Below are positions 16,369 through 24,043 of a DNA stretch of 43,437 nt, piece by piece. This stretch comes from Oscillospiraceae bacterium (GTDB lineage Bacteria; Bacillota; Clostridia; Oscillospirales; CAG-272). The notes under the pieces were generated by a model, which saw only the letters and a program-made list of their open reading frames with translations, had not been told where the DNA came from and searched no databases. The stretch lies in NCBI GenBank assembly GCA_015064855.1, contig SVRK01000015.1, positions 1 to 43,437 of the forward strand, written 5' to 3'. Both the position numbers and the translations under genes were made by a program. Each line of letters opens with the position of its first letter. Position 1 is the first letter of the stretch.

Positions 16369-17226
16369 TTATTTAATAGGATGTAGATTTTTTAATGATA
16401 GGTCGAGTATCGGTGCTGAGTGAGTAAGCGCACCACTTGAAATAAAGTCAACACCGAGGTCAGTTAGACGTGCAATATTTTCCTTAGTTACGTTGCCGGA
16501 AACCTCAATTTCAGCGCGTCCGTCGATATATTCAATAGCCTCTTTAAGCTGTTCTGTTGACATATTGTCAAGCATAATGATGTCAGCGCCTGCTTCAACC
16601 GCTTCCTTAACCATATCGAAATTTTCTACCTCAACCTCAATTTTTCTAACAAATGGCGCATATTCCTTTGCCATTTTTATAGCGTTTGTTACACTTCCTG
16701 CAGCACCGATGTGGTTATCCTTTAATAAAACGCCATCGGAAAGGTTGTATCTATGGTTTTTGCCGCCGCCAACACGAACTGCATATTTCTCAAAAATACG
16801 GTTATTTGGAGTTGTTTTTCTTGTATCAAGAAGGGTTGTTTTTGTTCCTTCAAGAAGTGATGCAACCTGTCTTGTATAAGTAGCAACGCCACTCATTCTT
16901 TGCATATAGTTAAGAGCTGTACGTTCGCCTGAAAGAAGCACACGAATATCACCTCTAGCCTTTGCAATAAGCTCACCCTTTTTGATGTTGTCGCCATCGT
17001 TTTTAAAGAATGTCACCTCTGTTTTTTCGTCAATAAGTGTGAAAACTCGAGTAAAAACCTGCGCTCCGCAAAGAACGCCATCCTCCTTACAGATTAGGTC
17101 AACCTCGCCGAGCTGATATTCTGGCATTACGCTATTAGTTGACACATCCTCGCTTGTGATGTCTTCATCAAGCGCACCTAAAATTAGTGGGTCAACCTTC
17201 AATTTTAAAGTTGCATTATCAAACAT
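16369..17226 (-). CDS. nadC: nicotinate-nucleotide pyrophosphorylase (quinolinate phosphoribosyltransferase)
   Basis: The protein of about 285 residues converts quinolinate and PRPP to nicotinate mononucleotide, CO2 and PPi in de novo NAD synthesis. Motifs are LDEDITSEDVST near the N-terminus, GERTALNYMQRMSGVAT, LLDTRKTTPNNR, KYAVRVGGGKNHRYNLSDGVLLKDNH and DIIMLDNMS. The start is uncertain. The ATG at 17226 gives an 8-nt overlap with the nadB stop (ATGTTTGA) and has AAAAGGA upstream; an in-frame ATG at 17238 and a TTG at 17247 are alternatives. It is transcribed with nadB. Confidence 0.95.
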   Translation of the reverse strand: MFDNATLKLKVDPLILGALDEDITSEDVSTNSVMPEYQLGEVDLICKEDGVLCGAQVFTRVFTLIDEKTEVTFFKNDGDNIKKGELIAKARGDIRVLLSGERTALNYMQRMSGVATYTRQVASLLEGTKTTLLDTRKTTPNNRIFEKYAVRVGGGKNHRYNLSDGVLLKDNHIGAAGSVTNAIKMAKEYAPFVRKIEVEVENFDMVKEAVEAGADIIMLDNMSTEQLKEAIEYIDGRAEIEVSGNVTKENIARLTDLGVDFISSGALTHSAPILDLSLKNLHPIK

Positions 17227-18502
17227 TTCTTTGTCCATCCTTTTCAATTTCTAAAAGCACTCTAGCCTTGCGTTTTTCCTTTAATTTTGGAATATCGTCA
17301 TATTTTGACATATCAATTTCGGGTAAAATCACACACTCCTTGGGGTTTTTCGCTATATCGAGTGCTGCACGCTTTGCAAAAACAAGGCTTTCGAGCAGTG
17401 AATTACTAGCCAAGCGGTTCTTACCGTGAACACCATTGCACGCAGTTTCTCCTACGGCATACAAGCGCTGCATTGAGGTTTTCGATTCGTAATTAACCTT
17501 AATACCGCCCATAAAATAGTGTTGTGCGGGAACAACAGGGATACATTCCTTTGTTACATCATAATCAAACTCGTGACAGTGATTTACTATATTTGGAAAA
17601 TGCTTACGAAGCTCCTTTTTAGGTATCGGGCGCAAATCCTCCCACACGTGGTCGGTGCCATCCTTTTCCATTTGCTCCTTTATTGCCTTGGTTAGCAAAT
17701 CTCTTGGCAAAAGCTCATTAGTAAATCTTTGCATATCCTTGCCATATAGCTTTGCGCCCTCTCCACGCACCGATTCGGAAATTAAGAATCTGCGACGCTC
17801 CGGCTCATCGGTAAACAAGGTTGTCGGATGTATTTGCACGTAGCTTAAATTTTTAAGCTCTACGCCATGTTCAAGAGCAATGGCAAGAGCATCACCCGTT
17901 AGGTGTCTAAAGTTTGTGGAGTGTCTATATAAGCCACCGATACCGCCACTTGCAAGAACAACGTATTTGCATTGAACGGTTACAATCTCCTTTTCGGGAG
18001 TTAAAAGAACCGCGCCGACACACTCACCGTCCTTCTCTATTATATCAATTATCGGTGTATACTCAAAAAATTCAATATTCGGGCGACTCATTGCCTCGGC
18101 AAGGAGCTTACTTGTAATTTCCTTACCCGTCATATCCTTATTGTAAAGGATACGCTTTTTTGAATGCGCACCCTCCTTGGTGTAGGCAAACTCGCCGTTT
18201 TCATCCTTGTTGAATTCAACGCCAAAAGAAAGAAGGTCGTTTATAACCTCGCGCGAGGATTTTATCATAATTTCGACACTCTGTCGGTCATTTTCATAGT
18301 GACCAGCCTTTAATGTGTCCTCGAAAAAGGACTCAAAATCGTCATCATCTCGTTGAACGCAAATTCCGCCCTGTGCAAGAAATGAGTCGTTTCTTTCCGT
18401 CATTGATTTTGTGATCATAGTGATTTTCAAATCACGTGGTAAATTTAGCGCACAAAAAAGTCCGGAACAACCGGTTCCCACTATCAAAACGTCAGTTTTC
18501 AT
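17219..18502 (-). CDS. nadB: L-aspartate oxidase
   Basis: The 427-residue flavoprotein oxidises L-aspartate to iminoaspartate, the first step of de novo NAD synthesis. The FAD dinucleotide site is VLIVGTGCSGLFCALN at the N-terminus, with SFLAQGGICV, LASGGIGGLYRHSTN, YVQIHPTTLF, the active-site region LISESVRGEGA, and GETACNGVHGKNRLASNSLLE. It is shorter than the roughly 530-residue E. coli enzyme because the C-terminal helical extension is mostly missing, as in several clostridial NadB. The ATG at 18502 fits family starts; a GTG at 18523 is possible. Confidence 0.95.
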   Translation of the reverse strand: MKTDVLIVGTGCSGLFCALNLPRDLKITMITKSMTERNDSFLAQGGICVQRDDDDFESFFEDTLKAGHYENDRQSVEIMIKSSREVINDLLSFGVEFNKDENGEFAYTKEGAHSKKRILYNKDMTGKEITSKLLAEAMSRPNIEFFEYTPIIDIIEKDGECVGAVLLTPEKEIVTVQCKYVVLASGGIGGLYRHSTNFRHLTGDALAIALEHGVELKNLSYVQIHPTTLFTDEPERRRFLISESVRGEGAKLYGKDMQRFTNELLPRDLLTKAIKEQMEKDGTDHVWEDLRPIPKKELRKHFPNIVNHCHEFDYDVTKECIPVVPAQHYFMGGIKVNYESKTSMQRLYAVGETACNGVHGKNRLASNSLLESLVFAKRAALDIAKNPKECVILPEIDMSKYDDIPKLKEKRKARVLLEIEKDGQRNV

Positions 18503-18536
18503 ACTTAATTTTACACCTCTCACTAAATTTTTTCAT

Positions 18537-18565
18537 ATTATAGCACATAATTTCCCAATTTTCAA
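18537..18565 (-). promoter_or_regulatory. sigma-A promoter of nadB-nadC
   Basis: TTGAAA (18560-18565) and a perfect TATAAT (18537-18542), 17-nt spacer, minus strand. It is back to back with the nadA promoter, only 8 bp apart at their -35 boxes, which would suit joint control by one regulator. Confidence 0.8.
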
Positions 18566-18573
18566 CATTTTTA

Positions 18574-18602
18574 TTGACTTTGCACACGTTTTTTATTATA
18601 AT
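18574..18602 (+). promoter_or_regulatory. sigma-A promoter of nadA
   Basis: TTGACT (18574-18579) and a perfect TATAAT (18597-18602), 17-nt spacer. I see no clear NiaR or NrtR operator in the divergent region. Confidence 0.82.
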
Positions 18603-18631
18603 AACAATAATCAAATTGTGCGAGGTGGATT

Positions 18632-19543
18632 ATGCTAAATACTACCGATTTACAAAAGGAAATATTAAAGCTTAAAAAGGAAAAGTGCGTGTGTATATTG
18701 GCACACGCATATATGACCCACGATATAATCGAAATTGCCGACTATGTTGGCGACTCCTTTGGATTAAGTAAGCAAGCAAAGGAAGCGCCCGAAAAGACCA
18801 TTATTATGTGTGGGGTGCGCTTTATGGCAGAAACTGTAAAGATTTTGTCCCCTGAAAAGACCATTATTCTCTCTCATCCCGAGGCGGGCTGCCCTATGGC
18901 TGAACAGCTTGAGGTTGACGAGTTAAAGCGCTTAAAAAAGGATTTGCCAAACGCAACAGTTATTGCTTACGTAAACACAACTGCAGCATTAAAGTGCGAA
19001 TGTGATATGTGTGTGACCTCGGCATCTGCTGTTGAGCTTGTGAAAAATCTTGAAAATGACGAGATTTTGTTTATTCCTGACCCCAATCTTGGCTCTTTTG
19101 TCAAAAAAGCAGTTCCAAATAAAAAATATCACTTTATAAACGGCGGTTGTCCTGTGCATATGGGCATTTCCTATGAGGATGTTGCATATGCTAAATCAAA
19201 GCACCCGAATGCCAAGCTTTTAATACACCCGGAGTGTAAAAAAGAGGTTACAGCTTGTGCTGACTACGTTGGTAGCACCACCGGAATTATGGGTTTTGTA
19301 AAAAATAGCGAGGAAAATGAGTTTATTATAGGCACAGAAAACTCTATTGTTGAGCACCTAAAATTTGAATACCCAGACAAAAAGTTCTATCCCTTGTCTA
19401 AAAAATGCGTATGCTCTGATATGAAGCTAACGACCCTAGTTGATGTATATAACTGTTTACTTGGTATTGGTGGCGAGGAAATTTTGCTTGATGCCGACAC
19501 CTTAAAGGGCGCACGCAAATGTATTGATAATATGCTTAAATAA
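18632..19543 (+). CDS. nadA: quinolinate synthase
   Basis: The 303-residue enzyme condenses iminoaspartate with dihydroxyacetone phosphate to quinolinate and uses a [4Fe-4S] cluster. The three ligand cysteines expected in the family are seen as C60 (MCGVRFMAET), C173 (GGCPVHMG) and C261 (VCSDMKLTTL). The triplicated fold is supported by repeated motifs such as HAYMTHDIIEIADYVGDS and SHPEAGCPMAEQ. Ribosome binding site AGGTGG lies just upstream. It is divergent from nadB-nadC, which splits the usual nadABC order but keeps the three genes adjacent. Confidence 0.97.
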   Translation: MLNTTDLQKEILKLKKEKCVCILAHAYMTHDIIEIADYVGDSFGLSKQAKEAPEKTIIMCGVRFMAETVKILSPEKTIILSHPEAGCPMAEQLEVDELKRLKKDLPNATVIAYVNTTAALKCECDMCVTSASAVELVKNLENDEILFIPDPNLGSFVKKAVPNKKYHFINGGCPVHMGISYEDVAYAKSKHPNAKLLIHPECKKEVTACADYVGSTTGIMGFVKNSEENEFIIGTENSIVEHLKFEYPDKKFYPLSKKCVCSDMKLTTLVDVYNCLLGIGGEEILLDADTLKGARKCIDNMLK

Positions 19544-19572
19544 AAACGGGAGGAGCAAGCCCCTCCCCTACA
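19543..19572. repeat. 30-bp REP-like palindrome, copy 1
   Basis: A GGGAGGAGC-AA-GCCCCTCCC palindrome flanked by AAAAC and CTACA. It is identical over 30 bp to 23380-23409 and overlaps the last base of nadA. Confidence 0.8.
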
Positions 19573-19573
19573 T

Positions 19574-19600
19574 AAAAAAGACCCGTTGGGGTCTTTTTCT
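19574..19600. terminator. terminator between nadA and the 19603 gene
   Basis: AAAAAAGACCC-GTTG-GGGTCTTTTT with a following CTTTTT. Convergent genes flank it, so it may work in both directions. Confidence 0.88.
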
Positions 19601-19602
19601 TT

Positions 19603-19935
19603 TTAAAATATTGTTTTATTGTATTTTTTGATTGCCCAAAAAGTGATAATTAATCCTAAAATAATGCCAACAATTAAAACTGCCAAGCCAATTGAGGTTA
19701 AGCTTGGCAAGCTTGCAAGCTCGGAGATAAGTAATAGCACACCATAAGCTAATAACGCTATACCTTGAACAATCATACCTGCGCCTATTCTTTTTCCAAA
19801 CGGCTTTTTGTCCTCTTCCTTTATATTTTCCCTATGATATGAGTGAAGCGAATTTATGTTTCCTGTTGTATAAACAACACCCAAAACAATGAAAGTGATG
19901 CCGGTTAGTATACTAATTACTACTCCTAATATCAT
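19603..19935 (-). CDS. small membrane protein, DUF3784-like
   Basis: The 110-residue protein has three hydrophobic segments (about 2-24, 52-70, 79-102) with a conserved-looking loop NSLHSYHRENIKEEDKKPFG between the first two. That loop and the layout resemble DUF3784 proteins of Firmicutes. It ends one base before the next gene begins upstream, so the two form an operon. The function is unknown. Confidence 0.55.
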   Translation of the reverse strand: MILGVVISILTGITFIVLGVVYTTGNINSLHSYHRENIKEEDKKPFGKRIGAGMIVQGIALLAYGVLLLISELASLPSLTSIGLAVLIVGIILGLIITFWAIKKYNKTIF

Positions 19936-19936
19936 A

Positions 19937-20293
19937 TCACAGCTCCTTTTCTTTGGAAACCAGCTTAATAAATAGCCTTGAAAGATAATAAATGCCTGTA
20001 CCTAATGTCATACCTGTTACAGATACAACGAAATACCAAAGCGAGTGGACGAAGGCAGATGAATTATAATAGATAAACACTGAAGGAATAAATAAGATAG
20101 CGACGGCAAGTGGGTAAAAGTATTTAACTATATTTCCCGAAATTGCGCCCAAAAGAACGGAAGACAAGAAAACGGAGAAAATTAAAAGCAAAACAAGTCC
20201 CATAATGTCAGTAGGCCCTGCAAAAAGAGGCAAAATATAGAAAATTAACACTTGAAGTGTGAAAATAATTATTTCCTTTAGATATTTTTTCAT
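19937..20293 (-). CDS. small four-TM membrane protein, function unknown
   Basis: The 118-residue protein has four hydrophobic segments (about 8-25, 30-50, 58-76, 84-108) and short basic ends. The segment LFAGPTDIMGLVLLL and FIPSVFIYYNSSAFVHSLWY look like conserved stretches of a small unnamed clostridial family. It lies one base upstream of the DUF3784-like gene and is probably co-transcribed with it. Confidence 0.6.
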   Translation of the reverse strand: MKKYLKEIIIFTLQVLIFYILPLFAGPTDIMGLVLLLIFSVFLSSVLLGAISGNIVKYFYPLAVAILFIPSVFIYYNSSAFVHSLWYFVVSVTGMTLGTGIYYLSRLFIKLVSKEKEL

Positions 20294-20365
20294 ATTATCA
20301 CCGCCTTTAATTTGATTTTATCATATATACAAGTAAATGTAAAGAGCTGCATTTACGATGATATA

Positions 20366-20420
20366 AAAATCCCTCCGTCTTTTGCCATGCAAAACCCACC
20401 TCCCTTTACAAAGGAGGCAA
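20366..20420. repeat. dispersed palindromic element copy (ATCCCTCCGTC...CCTCCC-TTTACA-AAGGAGGC)
   Basis: The block starts ATCCCTCCGTC, has a TTTTGC-CAT-GCAAAA hairpin, and ends in ACCTCCCTTTACAAAGGAGGC, itself a near palindrome. It matches 24621-24670 block for block and 6748-6803 more weakly. It is in the 180-nt gap upstream of the 20293 gene. Confidence 0.6.
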
Positions 20421-20473
20421 AAAAGGCACACTCAAGGTGTACCTTTTTTAAATATGAGCAATATAACTTATCT
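20421..20473 (-). terminator. terminator of PAP2 gene, copy of the rpsI 3' flank
   Basis: Read on the minus strand, a stem built from GGTACACC and the facing GTGTGCC is followed by TTTTTT. From the AGAGATAA next to the PAP2 stop codon through to the hairpin it is almost identical to the rpsI 3' flank at 22196-22250, differing by about two bases. This suggests that the PAP2 gene acquired a copy of the rpsI terminator region. Confidence 0.7.
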
Positions 20474-21127
20474 CTATGAGTTTTTTATGTTACCAACAGA
20501 ATAATACATCAACACAATCGCTGTGCTCAACAAAGCACCGCCGATAATATCGGTAATCCAATGTACGCCTGACACAAGTCTGCCTATAACCATAAAGGCA
20601 ATAAACACGGTAGTCGTAAACATTACACACCGCCTGAACAAGTCGTTTTTAATACGGGTAGAAAATTGCATCATTGCCGTAGGCATCACACACATCACAA
20701 GCATAGTTGTTGATGACGGATACGAGGCTTCTAAATTTTCGCCTATTAGTGTCGGTCTGTAATTGATAACAACTATTTCAAAGAGGATATATAGCGCCAT
20801 TACGACGATATAAAACCCACCGAGCGTAAGAATGCTTCTGTCAACTTTTAATAGGCTTTTTCTTTTGATCCATTGCACAAGACCGAGAACGGCAAAGCTA
20901 AACGCAACGCCTATTGGAACAAGCCCAAGCCAATCTGTGATTACATACAGGTACATATTCACTCCCGTAAGGTTATGAACGTATTCGTTTAGCGTAGCAA
21001 AGCCCACGCTTGATTCTCGGGGACCGATTGCCCTAACATCAATGAAGCAAACAAGCACCGTCCATAGCACAAACGCCACAAGCAAGCCCACTCCTACGAA
21101 AAACAGCTTTATGTTTTTCTTTTCCAT
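20474..21127 (-). CDS. PAP2 family phosphatase, membrane
   Basis: The 217-residue protein has about six membrane segments. PAP2 motif 3 is intact as R-x5-H-x3-D in GRLVSGVHWITD (about 183-194), and RP of motif 1 is present in NYRPTL. Motif 2 reads YPSSTTM, so the usual His of PSGH is replaced by Thr; this variant appears common in this clostridial subgroup but should lower or alter phosphatase activity. Relatives dephosphorylate undecaprenyl pyrophosphate or phosphatidylglycerol phosphate. It is next to an XRE regulator on the same strand, 107 nt downstream. Confidence 0.82.
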   Translation of the reverse strand: MEKKNIKLFFVGVGLLVAFVLWTVLVCFIDVRAIGPRESSVGFATLNEYVHNLTGVNMYLYVITDWLGLVPIGVAFSFAVLGLVQWIKRKSLLKVDRSILTLGGFYIVVMALYILFEIVVINYRPTLIGENLEASYPSSTTMLVMCVMPTAMMQFSTRIKNDLFRRCVMFTTTVFIAFMVIGRLVSGVHWITDIIGGALLSTAIVLMYYSVGNIKNS

Positions 21128-21234
21128 TATCCTTTAACCTTCCTTTTATGTATTGGCTTTCGCCTAAGTACATTTTAGTGGAAGGTATAAAAATAATCAA
21201 GAAACGGCTCGTCACAGACGTGATACGTTTCGTA

Positions 21235-21840
21235 TCACCCGCGTTTTATCAGCATTAAAGCCTTGATGGTCAATAATACGAACGCAAACACAGCAGCATA
21301 CGGATGTGAGCTTATCATAAAGAGCAACACCAACAACGCTCCGAGTGTGAGTGAAACAGTCGTTTTACTTTTCACCCATGCTATCGCTTGACAGTTTTGT
21401 AATGCAAGCGTCAAAATTCCCATTACTGTCATTGCGATAACAACGGCAAGGTACACTATTTTTAAGTAGGGCTGAACGCCGCCAAGTGTGATGAGCGAAA
21501 CACCTTGAATTGTTCCGTCCGCTTTTTCAACAAAAAACGGCAGAAAAAGGAGCATTAAAATACTCAAATCAAGTAATCCATATATTAAATCATGAAAACG
21601 CTTTTCTTTTCGTTTGTTGTCTTCCTCGGCTATAATCAATACCTCGTCGGTAGAAAGTAGCTCGTCAACAGTCACCGAAAAGAATTTTGCGATTGCTTTT
21701 AATGACTCTATATTCGGATATCCTCTGCCTGACTCCCATTTTGAGATAGCAGTTCGGGACACGTAAAGCTTTTCGGCAAGTTCCTCTTGCGTAAGCCCCT
21801 TCTGTTTTCTTAATTCTTGAATTTTTTCATTAAATTCCAT
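21235..21840 (-). CDS. XRE family HTH regulator with membrane domain
   Basis: The 201-residue protein has a Cro/C1-type HTH at residues about 5-60 (IQELRKQKGLTQEELAEKLY, then VSRTAISKWESGRGYPN) followed by a hinge and four hydrophobic segments (about 88-200). Such membrane-anchored HTH proteins are frequent in Clostridia and probably sense envelope state, but the signal is unknown. The downstream PAP2 gene on the same strand is its natural first target; that is inference. Confidence 0.85.
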   Translation of the reverse strand: MEFNEKIQELRKQKGLTQEELAEKLYVSRTAISKWESGRGYPNIESLKAIAKFFSVTVDELLSTDEVLIIAEEDNKRKEKRFHDLIYGLLDLSILMLLFLPFFVEKADGTIQGVSLITLGGVQPYLKIVYLAVVIAMTVMGILTLALQNCQAIAWVKSKTTVSLTLGALLVLLFMISSHPYAAVFAFVLLTIKALMLIKRG

Positions 21841-21972
21841 ATCAAATCCTACATATATTACATTATATTCTCGCCGACAAATTAAAGTTTATCTAACAGC
21901 TGTATTATACCACAAAATGCCAAAAATGTAAATAGAGCGTTTAATTCTTTACAAATTGAACAGCCACACAAA

Positions 21973-22045
21973 AAAACAAAAGGCACACACAAGGTGTACC
22001 TTTTGAAATATAGATAAAATAATTATCTCTTTGAGAACTGTGGTA
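21973..22045 (-). pseudogene. duplicated rpsI 3' end and terminator (copy B)
   Basis: On the minus strand, the codons for Pro-Gln-Phe-Ser-Lys-Arg-stop (about 22025-22045) are followed by the rpsI-type spacer and hairpin, matching the true rpsI end about 224 bp away. The two differ at synonymous third positions (CAG for CAA, TCA for TCT), so copy B looks derived from a once-functional, diverged rpsI rather than a recent slip. No other rpsI coding sequence is attached. Confidence 0.7.
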
Positions 22046-22195
22046 GCGAAGGCGAAAACAATTGAGTATTGTTTTCGCCGAGTGAAACCGTCCAAAGCAA
22101 GGAGAGTGCCGAGCTTGGCTCTTGGTCAAGCGAAGACAATCGACTATGCGACGATGGCGGAGCTCGACGAGCGCGAGGAAGTGCGCCACATGATA
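22046..22195. other. hairpin-rich insert between two rpsI tails
   Basis: About 150 bp, visibly GC-richer than its flanks, with no credible gene. It contains a perfect 12-bp stem, GGCGAAAACAAT (22051-22062) against ATTGTTTTCGCC (22068-22079), and smaller stems such as GCCGAGCTTGGC (about 22108-22119). The open frames through it are low-quality translations of structured DNA. It could be a small mobile palindromic element or an RNA; I cannot name it. The rest of 21841-21972 is AT-rich upstream DNA of the XRE gene. Confidence 0.5.
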
Positions 22196-22247
22196 AAAAC
22201 AAAAGGCACACACAAGGTGTACCTTTTTTAAATATGAGCAATATAAC
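22196..22247 (-). terminator. rpsI terminator (copy A)
   Basis: The minus-strand stem GGTACACC with GTGTGCC is followed by TTTTGTTTTT, immediately downstream of the rpsI stop. Nearly identical sequence recurs at 21973-22022 and 20421-20473. Confidence 0.75.
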
Positions 22248-22649
22248 TTATCTCTTAGAGAATTGTGGTGCGCGACGAGCAGCCTTCAAGCCGTACTTCT
22301 TTCTTTCCTTCATACGTGGGTCACGTGTTAGGAAGCCTGCAGCCTTAAGAACGCCTCTGTTTGCTTCGTCAGCAACAAGAAGAGCTCTTGCAATACCATG
22401 ACGGATTGCGCCTGCTTGACCTGAGATACCACCGCCAACAACGTTAGCAACTACGTCGTACTTACCTGCTGTTTCAGTAGCCTCGAGTGGTTGGTTAACG
22501 ATGAGCTTTAAGGTCTCAAGACCGAAATATTCGTCGATGTTCTTACCGTTGATTGTAACAACGCCTGTGCCAGGATAAAGACGAACACGAGCGATTGATT
22601 TTTTTCTTCTACCTGTTCCGTAGAAATATGGTTTAGCACTTGTATACAT
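22248..22649 (-). CDS. rpsI: 30S ribosomal protein S9
   Basis: The 133-residue protein has the [20 protein letters not shown] start, [19 protein letters not shown] and the universal C-terminus [16 protein letters not shown] whose final Arg reaches the ribosomal P site. AAAGGAT precedes the ATG. It follows rplM by 20 nt, the conserved rplM-rpsI operon. Confidence 0.98.
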   Translation of the reverse strand: MYTSAKPYFYGTGRRKKSIARVRLYPGTGVVTINGKNIDEYFGLETLKLIVNQPLEATETAGKYDVVANVVGGGISGQAGAIRHGIARALLVADEANRGVLKAAGFLTRDPRMKERKKYGLKAARRAPQFSKR

Positions 22650-22669
22650 ATTCTTCTATCCTTTCCAGA

Positions 22670-23098
22670 TTACTTTACTTCAACAACTGTTGGTTGTTGA
22701 GCTTGTTGATTGTGGTTTGCACCAGCGTATACCTTAAGTCTTGTTATTGACTTATCGCCGATTGCATTGTGTGGGAGCATACCCTTAACTGCAAGCTCCA
22801 TAGCGAGCTCCGGCTTTGTTGCCATAAGAGTCTTGTATTGAACCTCTTTAAGACCGCCGATGTATCCAGAGTGACGTCTGTAATACTTTTGCTCAAGCTT
22901 CTTACCTGTTAAAACTGCCTTTGAAGCGTTAATGATGATAACGAATTCACCGCAGTCAGCGTGTGGGGTAAATTCTGGACGGTGCTTACCTCTTAAGATG
23001 TTAGCAGCAGCAACTGCTGTCTTACCGAGAGGCTTGTTTGCAGCGTCAATAACATACCATTTACGCTCGATTTTGTTGTTAGCCATAAATGTTGACAT
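22670..23098 (-). CDS. rplM: 50S ribosomal protein L13
   Basis: The 142-residue protein is normal length, with [20 protein letters not shown], the [13 protein letters not shown] signature and [22 protein letters not shown] precedes the ATG at 23098. It is the first gene of rplM-rpsI and has a consensus promoter and a short structured leader. Confidence 0.98.
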   Translation of the reverse strand: MSTFMANNKIERKWYVIDAANKPLGKTAVAAANILRGKHRPEFTPHADCGEFVIIINASKAVLTGKKLEQKYYRRHSGYIGGLKEVQYKTLMATKPELAMELAVKGMLPHNAIGDKSITRLKVYAGANHNQQAQQPTVVEVK

Positions 23099-23155
23099 TT
23101 TAAGTTCCTCCGAATTTAATAATAACTAGGCTTTTCGCCCGTTCTTTAATTGCTC
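23099..23155 (-). promoter_or_regulatory. probable L13 leader
   Basis: The leader of about 55 nt contains GGGC-GAAAA-GCC(T) at its centre, between the promoter and the ribosome binding site. Position (directly before rplM), size and the GGC-GAAAA-GCC hairpin agree with the Firmicutes L13 autoregulatory leader (Rfam L13_leader) as I remember it. Confidence 0.5.
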
Positions 23156-23159
23156 AACT

Positions 23160-23188
23160 ATTATAACACCTGTCTTTTGCCTTGTCAA
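23160..23188 (-). promoter_or_regulatory. sigma-A promoter of rplM-rpsI
   Basis: Perfect TTGACA (23183-23188) and TATAAT (23160-23165), 17-nt spacer, minus strand. Confidence 0.92.
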
Positions 23189-23328
23189 TACTTTTTCAAA
23201 AGATTTTTTGTCAATTTTGATTAGTTAGGGTGAATTCTCTTTTTTTCTCTTATTTTCTCTTGATATCTCTCGTTTTCTCAAAAACTATTTTTATAATTTG
23301 CTTTAAAAACAAGTGATAAAAAGCACAT

Positions 23329-23361
23329 AAAAAAGAAAACACGCATTTGAAGTGCGTGTTT
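23329..23361 (-). terminator. intrinsic terminator after 5-FCL gene
   Basis: On the minus strand AAACACGCA and TGCGTGTTT pair around a 7-nt loop, followed by TCTTTTTT. It separates the 5-FCL transcript from rplM-rpsI. Confidence 0.85.
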
Positions 23362-23379
23362 CGCATTAAATGTGTAAAC

Positions 23380-23409
23380 AAAACGGGAGGAGCAAGCCCC
23401 TCCCCTACA
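23380..23409. repeat. 30-bp REP-like palindrome, copy 2
   Basis: Identical over 30 bp to 19543-19572, in the same orientation, and again in the space between a gene end and its terminator. Confidence 0.8.
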
Positions 23410-23426
23410 ATTTTGTTATATCTACT

Positions 23427-24020
23427 CTACTTTTCTATTTTTAATGTTTTTATACCTTTTTCGGTTATCATGACATCACAGTGCTTATCGAATTTCCCTT
23501 TTGGAAGATTTGGCATAATTTGGTGGGTAAAGGCAAGACCAACGGTTGAGCCTGCAAATTTGTTCATAAACTTATCGTAGTAGCCTTTGCCGTATCCCAA
23601 GCGGTATCCGTAAACGTCAAATGCAAGGCCGGGAACGAAGCAAAGAGCGCTTCCTATAGTTTCTTCGGGGTCATAAACGGGCAATTCCTCCTTTGGCTCT
23701 CTTATGCCGTAAGCACAAATTTCAAGCTCGTCAAGAGAGTCAACAAAATGGAACTTCATTGTTCTATCCTCCATATTGCACTTTGGGAAAGCAACCCTTT
23801 TACCCTTTTCCTTTGCAATATTGAAAATAGGCATAACGTCAATTTCTGATTTTATAGGTGCATATAAAAGAATTATATCTGCATGACGGAAGCTGACAAG
23901 ATTTGTTGCAACCTCTACTATTTTTTTGCTAAAAAGCTCACGCTCCTCAAGTGGCATTGAGTTTCGTCTTTCAGCACACTCGCGTCTAATTGCGTCCTTT
24001 TCCTTCTTAATAGGATTCAT
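23427..24020 (-). CDS. 5-formyltetrahydrofolate cyclo-ligase
   Basis: The 197-residue protein converts 5-formyl-THF to 5,10-methenyl-THF with ATP. Family motifs are the N-terminal KKEKDAIRRECAERRNSM, DIILLYAPIKSEIDV, KRVAFPKC and the C-terminal LCFVPGLAFDVYGYRLGYGKGYYDKFM, which carries the nucleotide and folate site. The ATG at 24018-24020 with AAAGGA upstream is preferred over a longer frame that reads into the intergenic region. It follows the DJ-1 family gene by 23 nt. Confidence 0.93.
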   Translation of the reverse strand: MNPIKKEKDAIRRECAERRNSMPLEERELFSKKIVEVATNLVSFRHADIILLYAPIKSEIDVMPIFNIAKEKGKRVAFPKCNMEDRTMKFHFVDSLDELEICAYGIREPKEELPVYDPEETIGSALCFVPGLAFDVYGYRLGYGKGYYDKFMNKFAGSTVGLAFTHQIMPNLPKGKFDKHCDVMITEKGIKTLKIEK

Positions 24021-24043
24021 AGTAAGTCCTTTCTTGGCTACAC

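Noticed and set aside
21941..22241. Two overlapping minus-strand frames of 70-90 codons
   Set aside because: They translate the hairpin insert and duplicated rpsI tail. One ends in the rpsI PQFSKR tail only because of the duplication; neither has a credible start or protein-like composition.
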